Both the position numbers and the translations under genes were made by a program. Shown one piece after another: positions 52,047 to 60,106 of a DNA stretch of 64,000 nucleotides (its first letter is position 1; each line of letters starts with the position of its first letter). A model generated the notes under the pieces. It made no database searches and was not told where the DNA came from. It worked only from the letters and a program-made list of their open reading frames with translations. The DNA comes from Candidatus Latescibacterota bacterium (GTDB lineage: Bacteria > JAAXHH01): contig JAJEEG010000007.1 in NCBI GenBank assembly GCA_022821085.1, positions 62,001 through 126,000 of the forward strand. Reading direction: 5' to 3'.

Positions 52047-52898
52047 ATGACACAACCAGCCAAATCCGAATACGACGCCATCGCCGGGGCCTACAAAGAC
52101 TCCAAGCAACTGTCCTTTCGCAAGTACATCGAGGAATACACGCTTTTCGAAACGCTCGGGGACATTAACGGAGTGAAAGCGCTTGACCTGGCCTGCGGCG
52201 AGGGATTCTATACGCGCAAGCTGAAACGCGCCGGCGCCGGGGAGGTGCTCGGTGTCGACATCTCCGCTGAAATGATACAGCTGGCCGAGGCCGAGGAACG
52301 CGCGCGGCCCACGGGTTGCCGGTATCTGAACCAGGACGCGGCGGCCCTGGTCCTGGACGAGCCGGTCGATCTCGTCGTGGCGATGTACCTGATGAACTAC
52401 GCCCGCGACGCGAATGAACTGTTTCGTTTCGTTCGGGCGGCCCACGGCGCGCTGAAACCGGGAGGGCGTTTCGTGGGATTCAATGACAACGTCCTGAGCG
52501 CGTCCGGCGGCACGTTCTCCTACGCCCGTTACGGATTTGAAAAGGAGTACAAGAGGAGGACGACCGAGGGGAGGACGTCCGAGGAAACGCTGGCAGGGGC
52601 TACCCCGGCCGGTTCGACGCCATCAGTGGAAACACCGTCAGAGGGAGCGTCGTCCGGGGGGATACCGTCCGAAGGCGATCTCGTTGTCTACCGGTTCAAG
52701 AACGACGACGGCACGCGGTTCGAATTCAACAACTACTATCTCTCGCCGGGAACGTATCGCCGGGCCTTCGAGGATGCCGGATTTGCCGGTTTTCGCTGGA
52801 TCGACCCGCAGTTGCATCCGTCCGAGCGGGACAACGGGTTCTGGGACGAATTCATGGCCGCGCCGCCCATCATAGGAGTCGGGGCGGTCAGGGAGTGA
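52047..52898 (+). CDS. Class I SAM-dependent methyltransferase
   Basis: A 283-residue methyltransferase. ALDLACGEGFYTRKL is the SAM-binding loop, GVDISAEMIQLAE motif II, and NQDAAALVLDEPVDLVVAMY motif IV; it resembles small-molecule methyltransferases of the UbiE/ToxA type. A Ser/Thr/Pro/Gly-rich insert of roughly 40 residues (from about residue 165) separates two halves of the cap region. The ATG at 52047 follows GAGGGAAA, and a strong promoter is present. Substrate unknown. Confidence 0.88.
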   Translation: MTQPAKSEYDAIAGAYKDSKQLSFRKYIEEYTLFETLGDINGVKALDLACGEGFYTRKLKRAGAGEVLGVDISAEMIQLAEAEERARPTGCRYLNQDAAALVLDEPVDLVVAMYLMNYARDANELFRFVRAAHGALKPGGRFVGFNDNVLSASGGTFSYARYGFEKEYKRRTTEGRTSEETLAGATPAGSTPSVETPSEGASSGGIPSEGDLVVYRFKNDDGTRFEFNNYYLSPGTYRRAFEDAGFAGFRWIDPQLHPSERDNGFWDEFMAAPPIIGVGAVRE

Positions 52899-53010
52899 TC
52901 CGGTGCGTGCCGGCAGAAAACACAGGAGCAAGGGGATCAACATATCCTCACAAGAATCAATTCTTTATACGGCACAAAAGTACCAACAGAGCCTTATACC
53001 ATCACGCCTA

Positions 53011-53322
53011 TTATGGATCAGACGCCAGCGCACGCACAACGGCTTCCGGGTCGCGATCGATAACGGTCAGTAGAACACGGGCCGCGCGGTCTGGAACGCG
53101 ACGGCCTTGTTCCCAATCCTGCAACGCTCGGGCGTCAAGACCAAATCGATCAGCGAATTTCGCCCGACTCAGTTTCATGCGAGTACGAAGCGTCCGAACG
53201 CGATCAGCAGACGGGTCATCAACGATTCTGGATGGAAGCTCAATCTCGCCACGTACGTGAGACAGTACCTCCCCCAAAGCCGTTTCGATTTCTCGACCCA
53301 ATGAGGTTCGTTTCGCCGTCAT
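53011..53322 (-). CDS. HTH antitoxin (HigA-like) of a HigBA-type pair
   Basis: A 103-residue protein with a C-terminal helix-turn-helix (RVRTLRTRMKLSRAKFADRFG, then DARALQDWEQGRRVPDRAAR), the arrangement of HigA antitoxins encoded after a RelE-like toxin. The ATG at 53320-53322 overlaps the toxin stop as ATGA. It should bind the toxin and repress the operon. The inverted repeat at 53657-53679 is the likely operator. The N-terminal part has no recognisable domain. Confidence 0.88.
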   Translation of the reverse strand: MTAKRTSLGREIETALGEVLSHVRGEIELPSRIVDDPSADRVRTLRTRMKLSRAKFADRFGLDARALQDWEQGRRVPDRAARVLLTVIDRDPEAVVRALASDP

Positions 53323-53651
53323 TTGATTCTCCCGTTCTTCTTGATCTCTGCAACGAGTTTTGTAAGCACCTTCTTATCCGCCATAGTCAGGTCTTCGCGG
53401 GCGGACTTTGCATATGCCGTCAGCATATAGACGACTTCTGTCCCTGTATGGTGGTAGTATATCGTCCGAACTCCACCCCGCGTGCCACGACCCGGTAAGG
53501 CCCAACGAAACTTACGGATTCCTCCGGTTCCCGGTACAACCGGCGCTCCATCGGGATCGGCTGCAATAGCAACCTACATATCCCGTCGGCTTTGCGCCGA
53601 TAGCAACCTGCGAATAGCCCGTTCGTAGGTCCGGGTCGTGATTATCTTCAT
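53319..53651 (-). pseudogene. RelE/HigB-like toxin interrupted by an amber codon
   Basis: The minus-strand frame from ATG 53649-53651 to TGA 53319-53321 codes for 110 residues of a RelE-superfamily toxin (KIITTRTYERAIRRLL, PVVPGTGGIRKFRWALPGRG, GGVRTIYYHHTGTEVVYML, DLTMADKKVLTKLVAE) except for TAG at 53574-53576, codon 26. Family members usually have glutamine or similar here (CAG to TAG is a single change). Apart from this codon the toxin is intact. It overlaps its antitoxin by three bases. Either a mutation silenced the toxin, or the base is an error. Confidence 0.75.
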
Positions 53652-53656
53652 AACAT

Positions 53657-53679
53657 AATATGCGGCACTGCCGCATATT
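53657..53679. promoter_or_regulatory. Inverted repeat upstream of the toxin gene, probable antitoxin operator
   Basis: AATATGCGGCA is followed by one base and by its exact reverse complement, a perfect 11+1+11 palindrome ending six bases before the toxin ATG. HigA-type antitoxins repress their own operon through such sites. It could instead act as a hairpin in the leader RNA. Confidence 0.55.
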
Positions 53680-53806
53680 GATCAAGCTTTTTTTAAGAAA
53701 CTGCGTGTTTGTGCTCGTCACCGAATGGTGTTATAGTCGGGGAAGTAATCGAGGACTAAACCGTTGGAACGCAATATCGAGTTCAGGGGCCAGCAGGAGA
53801 CTGCCC

Positions 53807-54736
53807 CTAGTGCGCCTCCTCCTTCATCTCATCCGCAGCCTTGCAGTTGCGGATCCAGATCTTGTCCTGCGCGGGTTCGTAGCCCTTCCAGGCGTAGGGG
53901 TCGGTGCCGGAAACCGGAACGATTACGCGCCGGTCGGCCGTGGCGGGACGCTCGCCCTCTTCGATGCCCCACGGCAGGAGGCTCCACGCGTTGCAGTAGT
54001 GGTTGACCAGCACGCGGCGGGTTTGTTCGCTCCGGTTCTTGTAGGACCGGTGCAGGAGATAGCCGTTGAAGAAGACCAGGGCGCCGGCGCGCACTTCGAC
54101 CGGCACTTCCACGGACTCGTCGAAACCGTGACTCTCGGGGGCGAAGTCGAACTCGTCAGGGTTCTCGTGGGCCCGCTGGGGATACAGGTAGCCGTTGCGG
54201 TGGGAACCGGGTATGACGTAGAGGCACCCGTTCTCGATCGTCGCGTCATCCACGGCGATCCACGCGCCGATCAGGGACCGGTCCCGCGTGGGGATGAAGA
54301 TCTCGTCCTGGTGCCAGGCCTGGCCCTGGAACCGGGGCGGCTTGATGAAGTACATGGACTGCATGCACTTGACGCTCCCGTCCCAGTAGGGCAGGTGGGC
54401 CGCGGTGATCTGGCTCAGCACGCCGCAGATCTTCGGATGGCGCACGTACTTCTCGATCACTTCGCTGACGAAGTGGGGCTGGTGGATGCAGAGGATGCGC
54501 TGCAGCACGTCATCGTCGGTGTCGCCCGGCTTCGGCGGATCGAGTCCGCGGCAGGGATACTTGCCCCTTGCCACGTCCACCAGGTCGTCCTTCAACTCCT
54601 GCAGTTCCCCGGCGGTCATCAGGTCGGGAACGACGAGATAGCCGTTGTCCACGTAGAACTGGATCTGCTCATCGTCCACGATAGAGGGGACTTCGATCGC
54701 GGGTTCGGTCTGCTGGGAAAGGTCGGTCATGGTCAT
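53807..54736 (-). CDS. Phytanoyl-CoA dioxygenase (PhyH) family protein
   Basis: A 309-residue Fe(II)/2-oxoglutarate dioxygenase. The HxD pair lies in QAWHQDEIFIP, the distal histidine in NGYLLHRSYKN and the 2-oxoglutarate arginine in SEQTRRVLVNHYC. Other family segments include GCLYVIPGSHRNG. The ATG at 54734-54736 follows a GAGG. It probably hydroxylates a hydrophobic or secondary-metabolite substrate; no partner gene is adjacent. It is only distantly similar to the PhyH gene at 33150. Confidence 0.93.
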   Translation of the reverse strand: MTMTDLSQQTEPAIEVPSIVDDEQIQFYVDNGYLVVPDLMTAGELQELKDDLVDVARGKYPCRGLDPPKPGDTDDDVLQRILCIHQPHFVSEVIEKYVRHPKICGVLSQITAAHLPYWDGSVKCMQSMYFIKPPRFQGQAWHQDEIFIPTRDRSLIGAWIAVDDATIENGCLYVIPGSHRNGYLYPQRAHENPDEFDFAPESHGFDESVEVPVEVRAGALVFFNGYLLHRSYKNRSEQTRRVLVNHYCNAWSLLPWGIEEGERPATADRRVIVPVSGTDPYAWKGYEPAQDKIWIRNCKAADEMKEEAH

Positions 54737-55047
54737 GGCTGGCCTCGGCGGCGTATGGACGTACGGTAAAGGGCGGTGAAATCAAGTATGGATTGGCGTT
54801 GTTTCTGGAGTTATTCTAAACGAAACGCGTGGGCATTGTCAACCGCCCATTGCCCCGCCTGGTTAATTTCACCCTGCAGGGATTATTGCTGTTTTCGCGC
54901 GGTCATTCCTGTATATTAATCGTAGCCGCGCGGTGATTCGGCGCGGTCCCGTTCGAACGAAGCCGCGGGGTAATCCGTCGCGGTCCCGTTTGAAATCCAA
55001 ACCGATTCAGATGGCGGAATTTCGAGTCCAATAACGAGGGGGAGATC
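54737..55047. other. Intergenic region between divergent PhyH and AOR genes
   Basis: About 310 bases. A pair of near-identical short direct repeats (CGGTCCCGTT) occurs at about 54945 and 54984. TGTATATT at about 54911 may be a -10 for the plus strand, but no convincing -35 is seen. GGGGGAGA lies just before the AOR GTG. No gene was found. Confidence 0.45.
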
Positions 55048-56976
55048 GTGCTGAAACCAGCGAACGGCACGCCGGGAGACGTGACCGATTATTGCTACAC
55101 CCGCATCGAATACGACGTGGCCGAAGGCCGCGAGGTACGCAACGAAGCGCTGCAGGTCGGAGACGACATGGACTTCCTGGGCGGCATCGGCCGGTCCTTC
55201 AAGATCCTCTCGGGCTACGACGTGAGCGATCCCTTCGCGCCGGACGCGCCGCTGGTCGTCAATACGGGCTGCTTCACCGGCACGCAGTTCATGACCGGCC
55301 TGCGGGCGTATTTCTCCGGTTATTCTCCCCTGAAGCGCACCCGGGCCGGCATGCCCATGCCCGTATGGTCGGCCATGAGCGGGAGTTTCGGCCGCAAGTT
55401 TTCCTATACCGGCATTGGCGACCTGATCCTCACCGGACGTGCTGACGTTCCCAGCTTCCTGGTGATCCGGCAGAACGACGAAGGTCCCGATATTTCCCTG
55501 GTCGAAGCCCCGGACCATCTGGTCGGCGCGCGGGTCCGGGACAAGATGGTCTACCTGGACGAGCAATACAACGATGGCGACAAGGATTACCACGCCCATT
55601 TCGCCGTCCTGGGGCCGGCCGGCGAGCACTGGGAAACGGTCTGGTACGCGGCCATCGTGGGGTCGACCCAGGAACAGTTGATGAGCGGGGAAGACAAGTG
55701 GCGGTTCGCGGGCCGGCTCGGCATGGGATCCGTACTCGGTTCCAAGAACATCATCGGCATCGTGGCCCGGGCGGAGACGGATTACTACCGCAAGGGCGAC
55801 GACCGGCTCAAGGTCATCAACAACGAGATCGGACGGGGCGAGCAGAGCCGGGGATACCGCCATCCGCACAACCGGAACGGACTGGGCGGCACGGGCAAGA
55901 ACAGCAAGATCCTCGACGGATTCGGGGTGCTGCCCTACCGAAACTTCGAGCCGCCCGGGGAGAACGTGGCCGTCCCGGTACACCTGGAGACCATGCGGGA
56001 ATCGGACGACTTCATCGTCATCGACAAAAGCTGCTACGGCTGCCAGATTACCTGCCACCAGGATTTTTACGACATCCCGGAAGGCGGCAAGGATCCCGAC
56101 TGGCGCAAGGCCCGGAGGAACCATGGAGAGTACCTCGGCCGGTTCGAGTTCGAACCCATGGAACTGTCCGGCGCCAACCTGGGCATCCTGGATCCCCATG
56201 ACAACCTGGAACTCGCCCGGCTGGACGACGACCTGGGGTTCGATACGATTTCGGCCAACGTCGTGATCTCCTTCCTGATGGATTACAATGCCCGGGGCAA
56301 TGGTACCGTCGCGGGCGGCGTCACCTTCGGGGACGCGGAAGGCACCCGCCGGCTGAAAGAAGATATTGCTTACGGACGCGAACCCCTCTTCGGCAAGGGC
56401 GTCCAGGCGATCGCCGAAGAGATCGGCGGCAAGGCTTTCGCCATGCACGCCAAGGGGGTCGAGTTCTCCGCCTACCTGGGACAGACCAATCCGGGCTATC
56501 CCTTCGCCGTGGCCGGCGGCCACATGTCCATGCGCACCTTCCTGCTGTACGTGATGGACCCGGACTGCAAGCCCGATTCCGCCGATTACTGGGTCCGCAA
56601 CATCACCGAAGAAGGCTGGAAGATGGTGAACAAGGACCTGCACGGGGGCTGCCTCTTCACTATGGCCCCGCCGGACCAGGTCAGCGAAGGCATCGAGTCC
56701 GTTTTCGGGGTGCCCTTCTCGGCCGAGCGTGTGCTGGACGCCACCTACCGGTGCCACATCCTGGGTTTCGCCCTCGAGCAGAAACAGGGGATTACCCCGG
56801 ACGAATACGACATGCCGTCCGACGTCTTCGTCGGTCAGCACAAGGGCGACCTGCCCGCCGTGCATTTCCTGACCCGGGAGCTGTTCGAAGAGGTCAGGTC
56901 CCGGGTGCTGGAACGCCTGCACCGGGACGTGGAAGCCCTCGGCTACGGTGGTCACGCGGCGCCGGCGTCCGCCTAG
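55048..56976 (+). CDS. Aldehyde ferredoxin oxidoreductase family protein
   Basis: A 642-residue AOR-family enzyme. The [4Fe-4S] ligands are Cys329, Cys332 and Cys336 (SCYGCQITCH) with the distal cysteine at about 535 (GGCLFT). Other family features include TGIGDLILTG and the KGVEFSAY loop near the pterin site. AOR proteins hold tungsten or molybdenum bound by two pterins and oxidise aldehydes to acids, or reduce acids, using ferredoxin. The moaD/moaE genes in this window are consistent with the cofactor need. The start is GTG at 55048 preceded by GGGGGAGA. The aldehyde is unknown. Confidence 0.93.
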   Translation: MLKPANGTPGDVTDYCYTRIEYDVAEGREVRNEALQVGDDMDFLGGIGRSFKILSGYDVSDPFAPDAPLVVNTGCFTGTQFMTGLRAYFSGYSPLKRTRAGMPMPVWSAMSGSFGRKFSYTGIGDLILTGRADVPSFLVIRQNDEGPDISLVEAPDHLVGARVRDKMVYLDEQYNDGDKDYHAHFAVLGPAGEHWETVWYAAIVGSTQEQLMSGEDKWRFAGRLGMGSVLGSKNIIGIVARAETDYYRKGDDRLKVINNEIGRGEQSRGYRHPHNRNGLGGTGKNSKILDGFGVLPYRNFEPPGENVAVPVHLETMRESDDFIVIDKSCYGCQITCHQDFYDIPEGGKDPDWRKARRNHGEYLGRFEFEPMELSGANLGILDPHDNLELARLDDDLGFDTISANVVISFLMDYNARGNGTVAGGVTFGDAEGTRRLKEDIAYGREPLFGKGVQAIAEEIGGKAFAMHAKGVEFSAYLGQTNPGYPFAVAGGHMSMRTFLLYVMDPDCKPDSADYWVRNITEEGWKMVNKDLHGGCLFTMAPPDQVSEGIESVFGVPFSAERVLDATYRCHILGFALEQKQGITPDEYDMPSDVFVGQHKGDLPAVHFLTRELFEEVRSRVLERLHRDVEALGYGGHAAPASA

Positions 56977-57052
56977 ACGCTCCAGGCGGTCCTGACGCTC
57001 CGGGCGGTTCTGGCGGGCCAGGCGGGCCGGGCGGACCGGGCGGACCGGATAC
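56977..57052. repeat. Simple GGxCCx-type repeat between AOR and K+ channel genes
   Basis: A run of short related units (GGCGGACCGG, GGCGGGCCGG, GGCGGTCCTG) fills most of the 76 bases between the AOR stop and the channel ATG. It resembles the Gly-coding stretch in the sulfatase-like gene and appears to be slippage-prone simple sequence. It leaves no clear Shine-Dalgarno. Confidence 0.7.
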
Positions 57053-58060
57053 ATGAATCCCAAGCACAAACTCATAGGGGCGTCCCTCGCCATCGTGGTC
57101 ATCCTGGGATTCGGTACCCTGGGATTCAAACTGCTGACAGAGTGGACCTGGTTCGAGAGTTTTTACTTCACCCTGATCACCATCACGACCATCGGATATA
57201 CCGAGCCGGCCGACCTCACGCAAAACGGCCGCTACTTCGGCACGCTGCTGATCGTCGTGGGCGTCGGGACGCTGGGCTACGCACTGTCCGTTGCCGTACA
57301 GTCGGTCGTATCGCTCGAAGTCGTCTCCTCACTGGGGAAGAGGCGCCTCATGAAGGAAATACAGGAACTGAAAGACCACTACATCGTCTGTGGCGCGGGC
57401 CGCGTCGGCAGGAGAATCGGACAGGAAATCGCCGGCCGTGGCCTGGACTGCGTGCTCATCGAGACCGAAGACCGGGCCGAGCCCTTCGAATCGGACGGTT
57501 ACCGTGTGCTGACGGGCGACGCCACGAAGGAAGAAGTGTTGAAGTCGGCGGGGATCGAGCGGGCGAGGGGCATCGTGTGCGCCGTGTCGTCCGACCCGGA
57601 GAACCTGTACATCACCCTGACGGCGCGGGACCTGAACCAGGGCATCCACATCGTGGCCCGGGCCAACGAGGAGTCCGTCATCCCCAGGCTGACCCGCGCC
57701 GGCGCGGACAAGGTGGTCTCGCCGGTCATCACGGGCTCCCGGCAGATGGCGCAGATGCTGCTCAAGCCGGCCGTGGCCGACTTCATGGAGCTGGCGTCCA
57801 TGGCGGACAAACTCGACCTGGAACTCGACCAGATCGAGATCGGGCCGGGATCGGGACTCGCGGGATCAACCGTCGGGGCCGGCGCCATCGGATCGACCCA
57901 TGACGTGATCGTCATCGCGGTCCAGGGGCCCGGCGGCAACGTCGCGTTCAACCCGGGAAGCGACCAGACGCTGGCGACCGGAGACATCCTGATCGCCATG
58001 GGAAGCCGTGACGACCTGATGAACCTGCGCAGGACCGCCGATCCATCCGGCGCACCCTAG
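57053..58060 (+). CDS. Two-TM potassium channel with TrkA-type RCK domain
   Basis: A 335-residue protein. Two membrane segments (about residues 8-28 and 60-90) flank a pore loop with the selectivity filter TIGYTEP at residues 46-52; the canonical TVGYGD has Gly-Asp where this has Thr-Glu. Then comes a TrkA-N/RCK domain (YIVCGAGRVGRRIGQEIA, LIETEDRAEPFES) and a TrkA-C-like end. It should be an inner-membrane MthK-type K+ channel gated by a cytosolic ligand. No Shine-Dalgarno is visible. Its stop codon is included in a tandem duplication downstream. Confidence 0.93.
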   Translation: MNPKHKLIGASLAIVVILGFGTLGFKLLTEWTWFESFYFTLITITTIGYTEPADLTQNGRYFGTLLIVVGVGTLGYALSVAVQSVVSLEVVSSLGKRRLMKEIQELKDHYIVCGAGRVGRRIGQEIAGRGLDCVLIETEDRAEPFESDGYRVLTGDATKEEVLKSAGIERARGIVCAVSSDPENLYITLTARDLNQGIHIVARANEESVIPRLTRAGADKVVSPVITGSRQMAQMLLKPAVADFMELASMADKLDLELDQIEIGPGSGLAGSTVGAGAIGSTHDVIVIAVQGPGGNVAFNPGSDQTLATGDILIAMGSRDDLMNLRRTADPSGAP

Positions 58061-58133
58061 CGGCCGGGCCGGCGCTCCAGAACGGCACGGCACTCTAGCG
58101 GCCGGGCCGGCGCTCCAGAACGGCACGGCACTC
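58058..58133. repeat. 38-bp tandem duplication spanning the channel stop codon
   Basis: Two consecutive perfect copies of a 38-bp unit starting TAGCGGCCGGGCCGGCGCTC. The first copy begins with the stop codon of the K+ channel gene at 58058-58060. A recent duplication is likely. It separates the channel gene from the converging glycosidase gene. Confidence 0.95.
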
Positions 58134-58154
58134 CAGGTCGGCGCGCCTGTTTCC

Positions 58155-59270
58155 TCAGAGGCCCTGCCTCAGAGTCCGCAGAAACCGCTCCATGCCGTTG
58201 ACGGCGTAATCGAGGACGTTGGCGTTGTCCGGCACGCTGTGGTACCAGTCGCGAACCACTTCTTCCGCGGGCTTTCCCGCGAAGTTGTACCCCCGGTTTT
58301 CCCCGCCCCGCTTGTCCGGTTCCCAGATCCACAGGTACAGGCCGGCAAACTGTTCTTCCCCTTCCCAGGCCAGCCGCAGGGCTTCGTAACAGCGCCGCTG
58401 GGCTTCCAGGTCGAGGGGCTTCTCCGACACGTAGTTCCAGGGATGGCCGGCGACACCGGACTGGCTCATGTAACCGATCTCGGTGAACAACAGGGGTTTG
58501 TTCCATCGGGCCTGCCAGCGCAGCAGATCCGCCTTGACCGGGCGCCAGGCGGAGACCAGTTGTTCTACGGTGGGATCCTCGGATTCCGACAGTTCGTAAT
58601 AGGCCGAAATCCCCAGGAAATCGAGGTCGTCCCAGAAGGCGACCCGGTCATACCGGTCCCAGTTCGCGGAATAGGTGAGTTGCCCCGGGAAGACCCCGCG
58701 CACCTCGGCGATGGTCTCCCGCCATTGTCCGGTGAACCTCTCGGCCGATACGAGCTCCGTACCCACGCTCAGGTACTCTACGTCCATTTCCGCGGCCAGC
58801 CGGGCGTAGTGGCGGATCATGCCGCGGTAACTTTCAAACCACGCCTCCCAATCGCCCGGGGCTATGGTCCCGCGCCATTCTTTCTCGCCGGGACGGTCCA
58901 GGTTGACGATGGGCGTCAGCAGGACCTTCAACCCCATCCGGTGGGCGTAGTCGATGACTTCCCGGATCACGCGTTCGTACTGTTCCCGCGAAGCGCCGTC
59001 CGACGGGCGGGTGAAATGGGTGACGGAATCCACGGAGTCCTGCAGGACGAAAACGGGGACGGAGAGGTGGGATGCGCCCAGGGCCGCGATGTCTTCCAGG
59101 GAGGACCGGTAATAGGACATCCCCTCCGAGGCCTTGAATACCCCCAGGGCGACGCCCTTCTGCATCACGGGGCGTATGGCGGTGCGCCCCGACCACAGGA
59201 TGGTCAGGTCGAACAACAGCAGGCAGATGGCGAGCAGCAGGCCGAGGAAGGGGAGGATGAGGCGGCGCAT
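58155..59270 (-). CDS. GH113-like glycoside hydrolase with N-terminal membrane anchor
   Basis: A 371-residue (beta/alpha)8 hydrolase. After one hydrophobic segment (about residues 3-22, no clear cleavage site) it has RGTIAPGDWEAWF, EYLSVGTELVSAE with the acid/base glutamate, YSANWDRY, and LLFTEIGYMSQ with the nucleophile glutamate, all as in GH113 beta-mannanases. Related proteins are also found in GH families with unclear activity. The start at 59268-59270 sits at the stop of kptA. It probably acts on mannan-like glycans outside the inner membrane. Confidence 0.83.
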   Translation of the reverse strand: MRRLILPFLGLLLAICLLLFDLTILWSGRTAIRPVMQKGVALGVFKASEGMSYYRSSLEDIAALGASHLSVPVFVLQDSVDSVTHFTRPSDGASREQYERVIREVIDYAHRMGLKVLLTPIVNLDRPGEKEWRGTIAPGDWEAWFESYRGMIRHYARLAAEMDVEYLSVGTELVSAERFTGQWRETIAEVRGVFPGQLTYSANWDRYDRVAFWDDLDFLGISAYYELSESEDPTVEQLVSAWRPVKADLLRWQARWNKPLLFTEIGYMSQSGVAGHPWNYVSEKPLDLEAQRRCYEALRLAWEGEEQFAGLYLWIWEPDKRGGENRGYNFAGKPAEEVVRDWYHSVPDNANVLDYAVNGMERFLRTLRQGL

Positions 59271-59271
59271 G

Positions 59272-59874
59272 CTATCTGCGCGGAGGGGCCTTCCGCTTCC
59301 GGCGGCCGAACAGGGCGGGAGGCGGCGGGGCCTCCTGCAGCACATCGATGAACTCGGAAGGCACGCCCGTCGTCAGGATGACCGGCGAGCGGTCATAGAA
59401 ATTCACGCCGGCTTCCGTGGCCTGCCGGGCGTTGATGCGGAAGACGACCGGCGTATCCGTCTGGTTCCTGGCCACCTGCGCGGCGATTTCTTCGGAAAGG
59501 GAAAGATGGACGTACTGGCGGTCGCTGGGCGTCAGGCCGCCATTGGTGATAACCGAGGCCCGCGCGGGTACGGTCGCGTAATAGAGGAACTCGGGCGGAT
59601 CCGCGGGAGGCAGCCCCAGGTCGATGGGAAAACTATGTCCGTAGCGCGCCCGGATGCGGTCCTCCTCCACCTCGAATCTTCTCTTCTCCGCGCCGTCGGC
59701 GATCTCGAGGATCTCATCCTTCGCCAGCTGATCGAACTTCTCCTGGATGGCCTCGACGATCTCGTCGATCGAAGCGTATCCCCTTTCGTCGAGGGTAATG
59801 GAGAATCTTTCGGGTTTGTGCCGGAGTATCAGGGAGAGGAGCTTGGAGAGTCTTTCGCGTCTTATTGGATCCAT
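59272..59874 (-). CDS. kptA: RNA 2'-phosphotransferase KptA/Tpt1
   Basis: A 200-residue KptA. LSLILRHKPERFSI and RIRARYGHSFP are the conserved RNA- and NAD-binding segments; EFLYYATVPARA and QYVHLSLSEE correspond to the catalytic arginine and serine region. KptA transfers an internal 2'-phosphate from RNA to NAD+, which removes the mark left by some RNA ligases. No substrate for this is evident in most bacteria. It overlaps the glycosidase gene start by no more than a base or two, probably by chance. An RNA ligase gene lies about 49 kb away in this window. Confidence 0.93.
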   Translation of the reverse strand: MDPIRRERLSKLLSLILRHKPERFSITLDERGYASIDEIVEAIQEKFDQLAKDEILEIADGAEKRRFEVEEDRIRARYGHSFPIDLGLPPADPPEFLYYATVPARASVITNGGLTPSDRQYVHLSLSEEIAAQVARNQTDTPVVFRINARQATEAGVNFYDRSPVILTTGVPSEFIDVLQEAPPPPALFGRRKRKAPPRR

Positions 59875-60106
59875 TGATGAGGTCTTTCTGATGGAGTCTT
59901 GCCTGTGCGGGCGAAGGTGGCCACGATGGCGGTGCGGGCCATGCCGGCCGATGCGATGTACCTGAACGGGCTGTGAAAAGGAACCTACGGAGTATATGGC
60001 GGGCGACGCGCACTGTCAAGATCAAAGCCGAGCGGCCGCGCCACGACGAATGCTAGCCCGCCCCGAACGGCCGCGCCACGACGAGTCCGGGTTCGCCCCG
60101 GCGCGT

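Noticed and set aside
54916-57129. A 737-codon minus-strand open frame opposite the AOR gene
   Set aside because: It is longer than the AOR frame but lacks recognisable motifs, while the plus strand has the AOR cysteines and pterin-site features.
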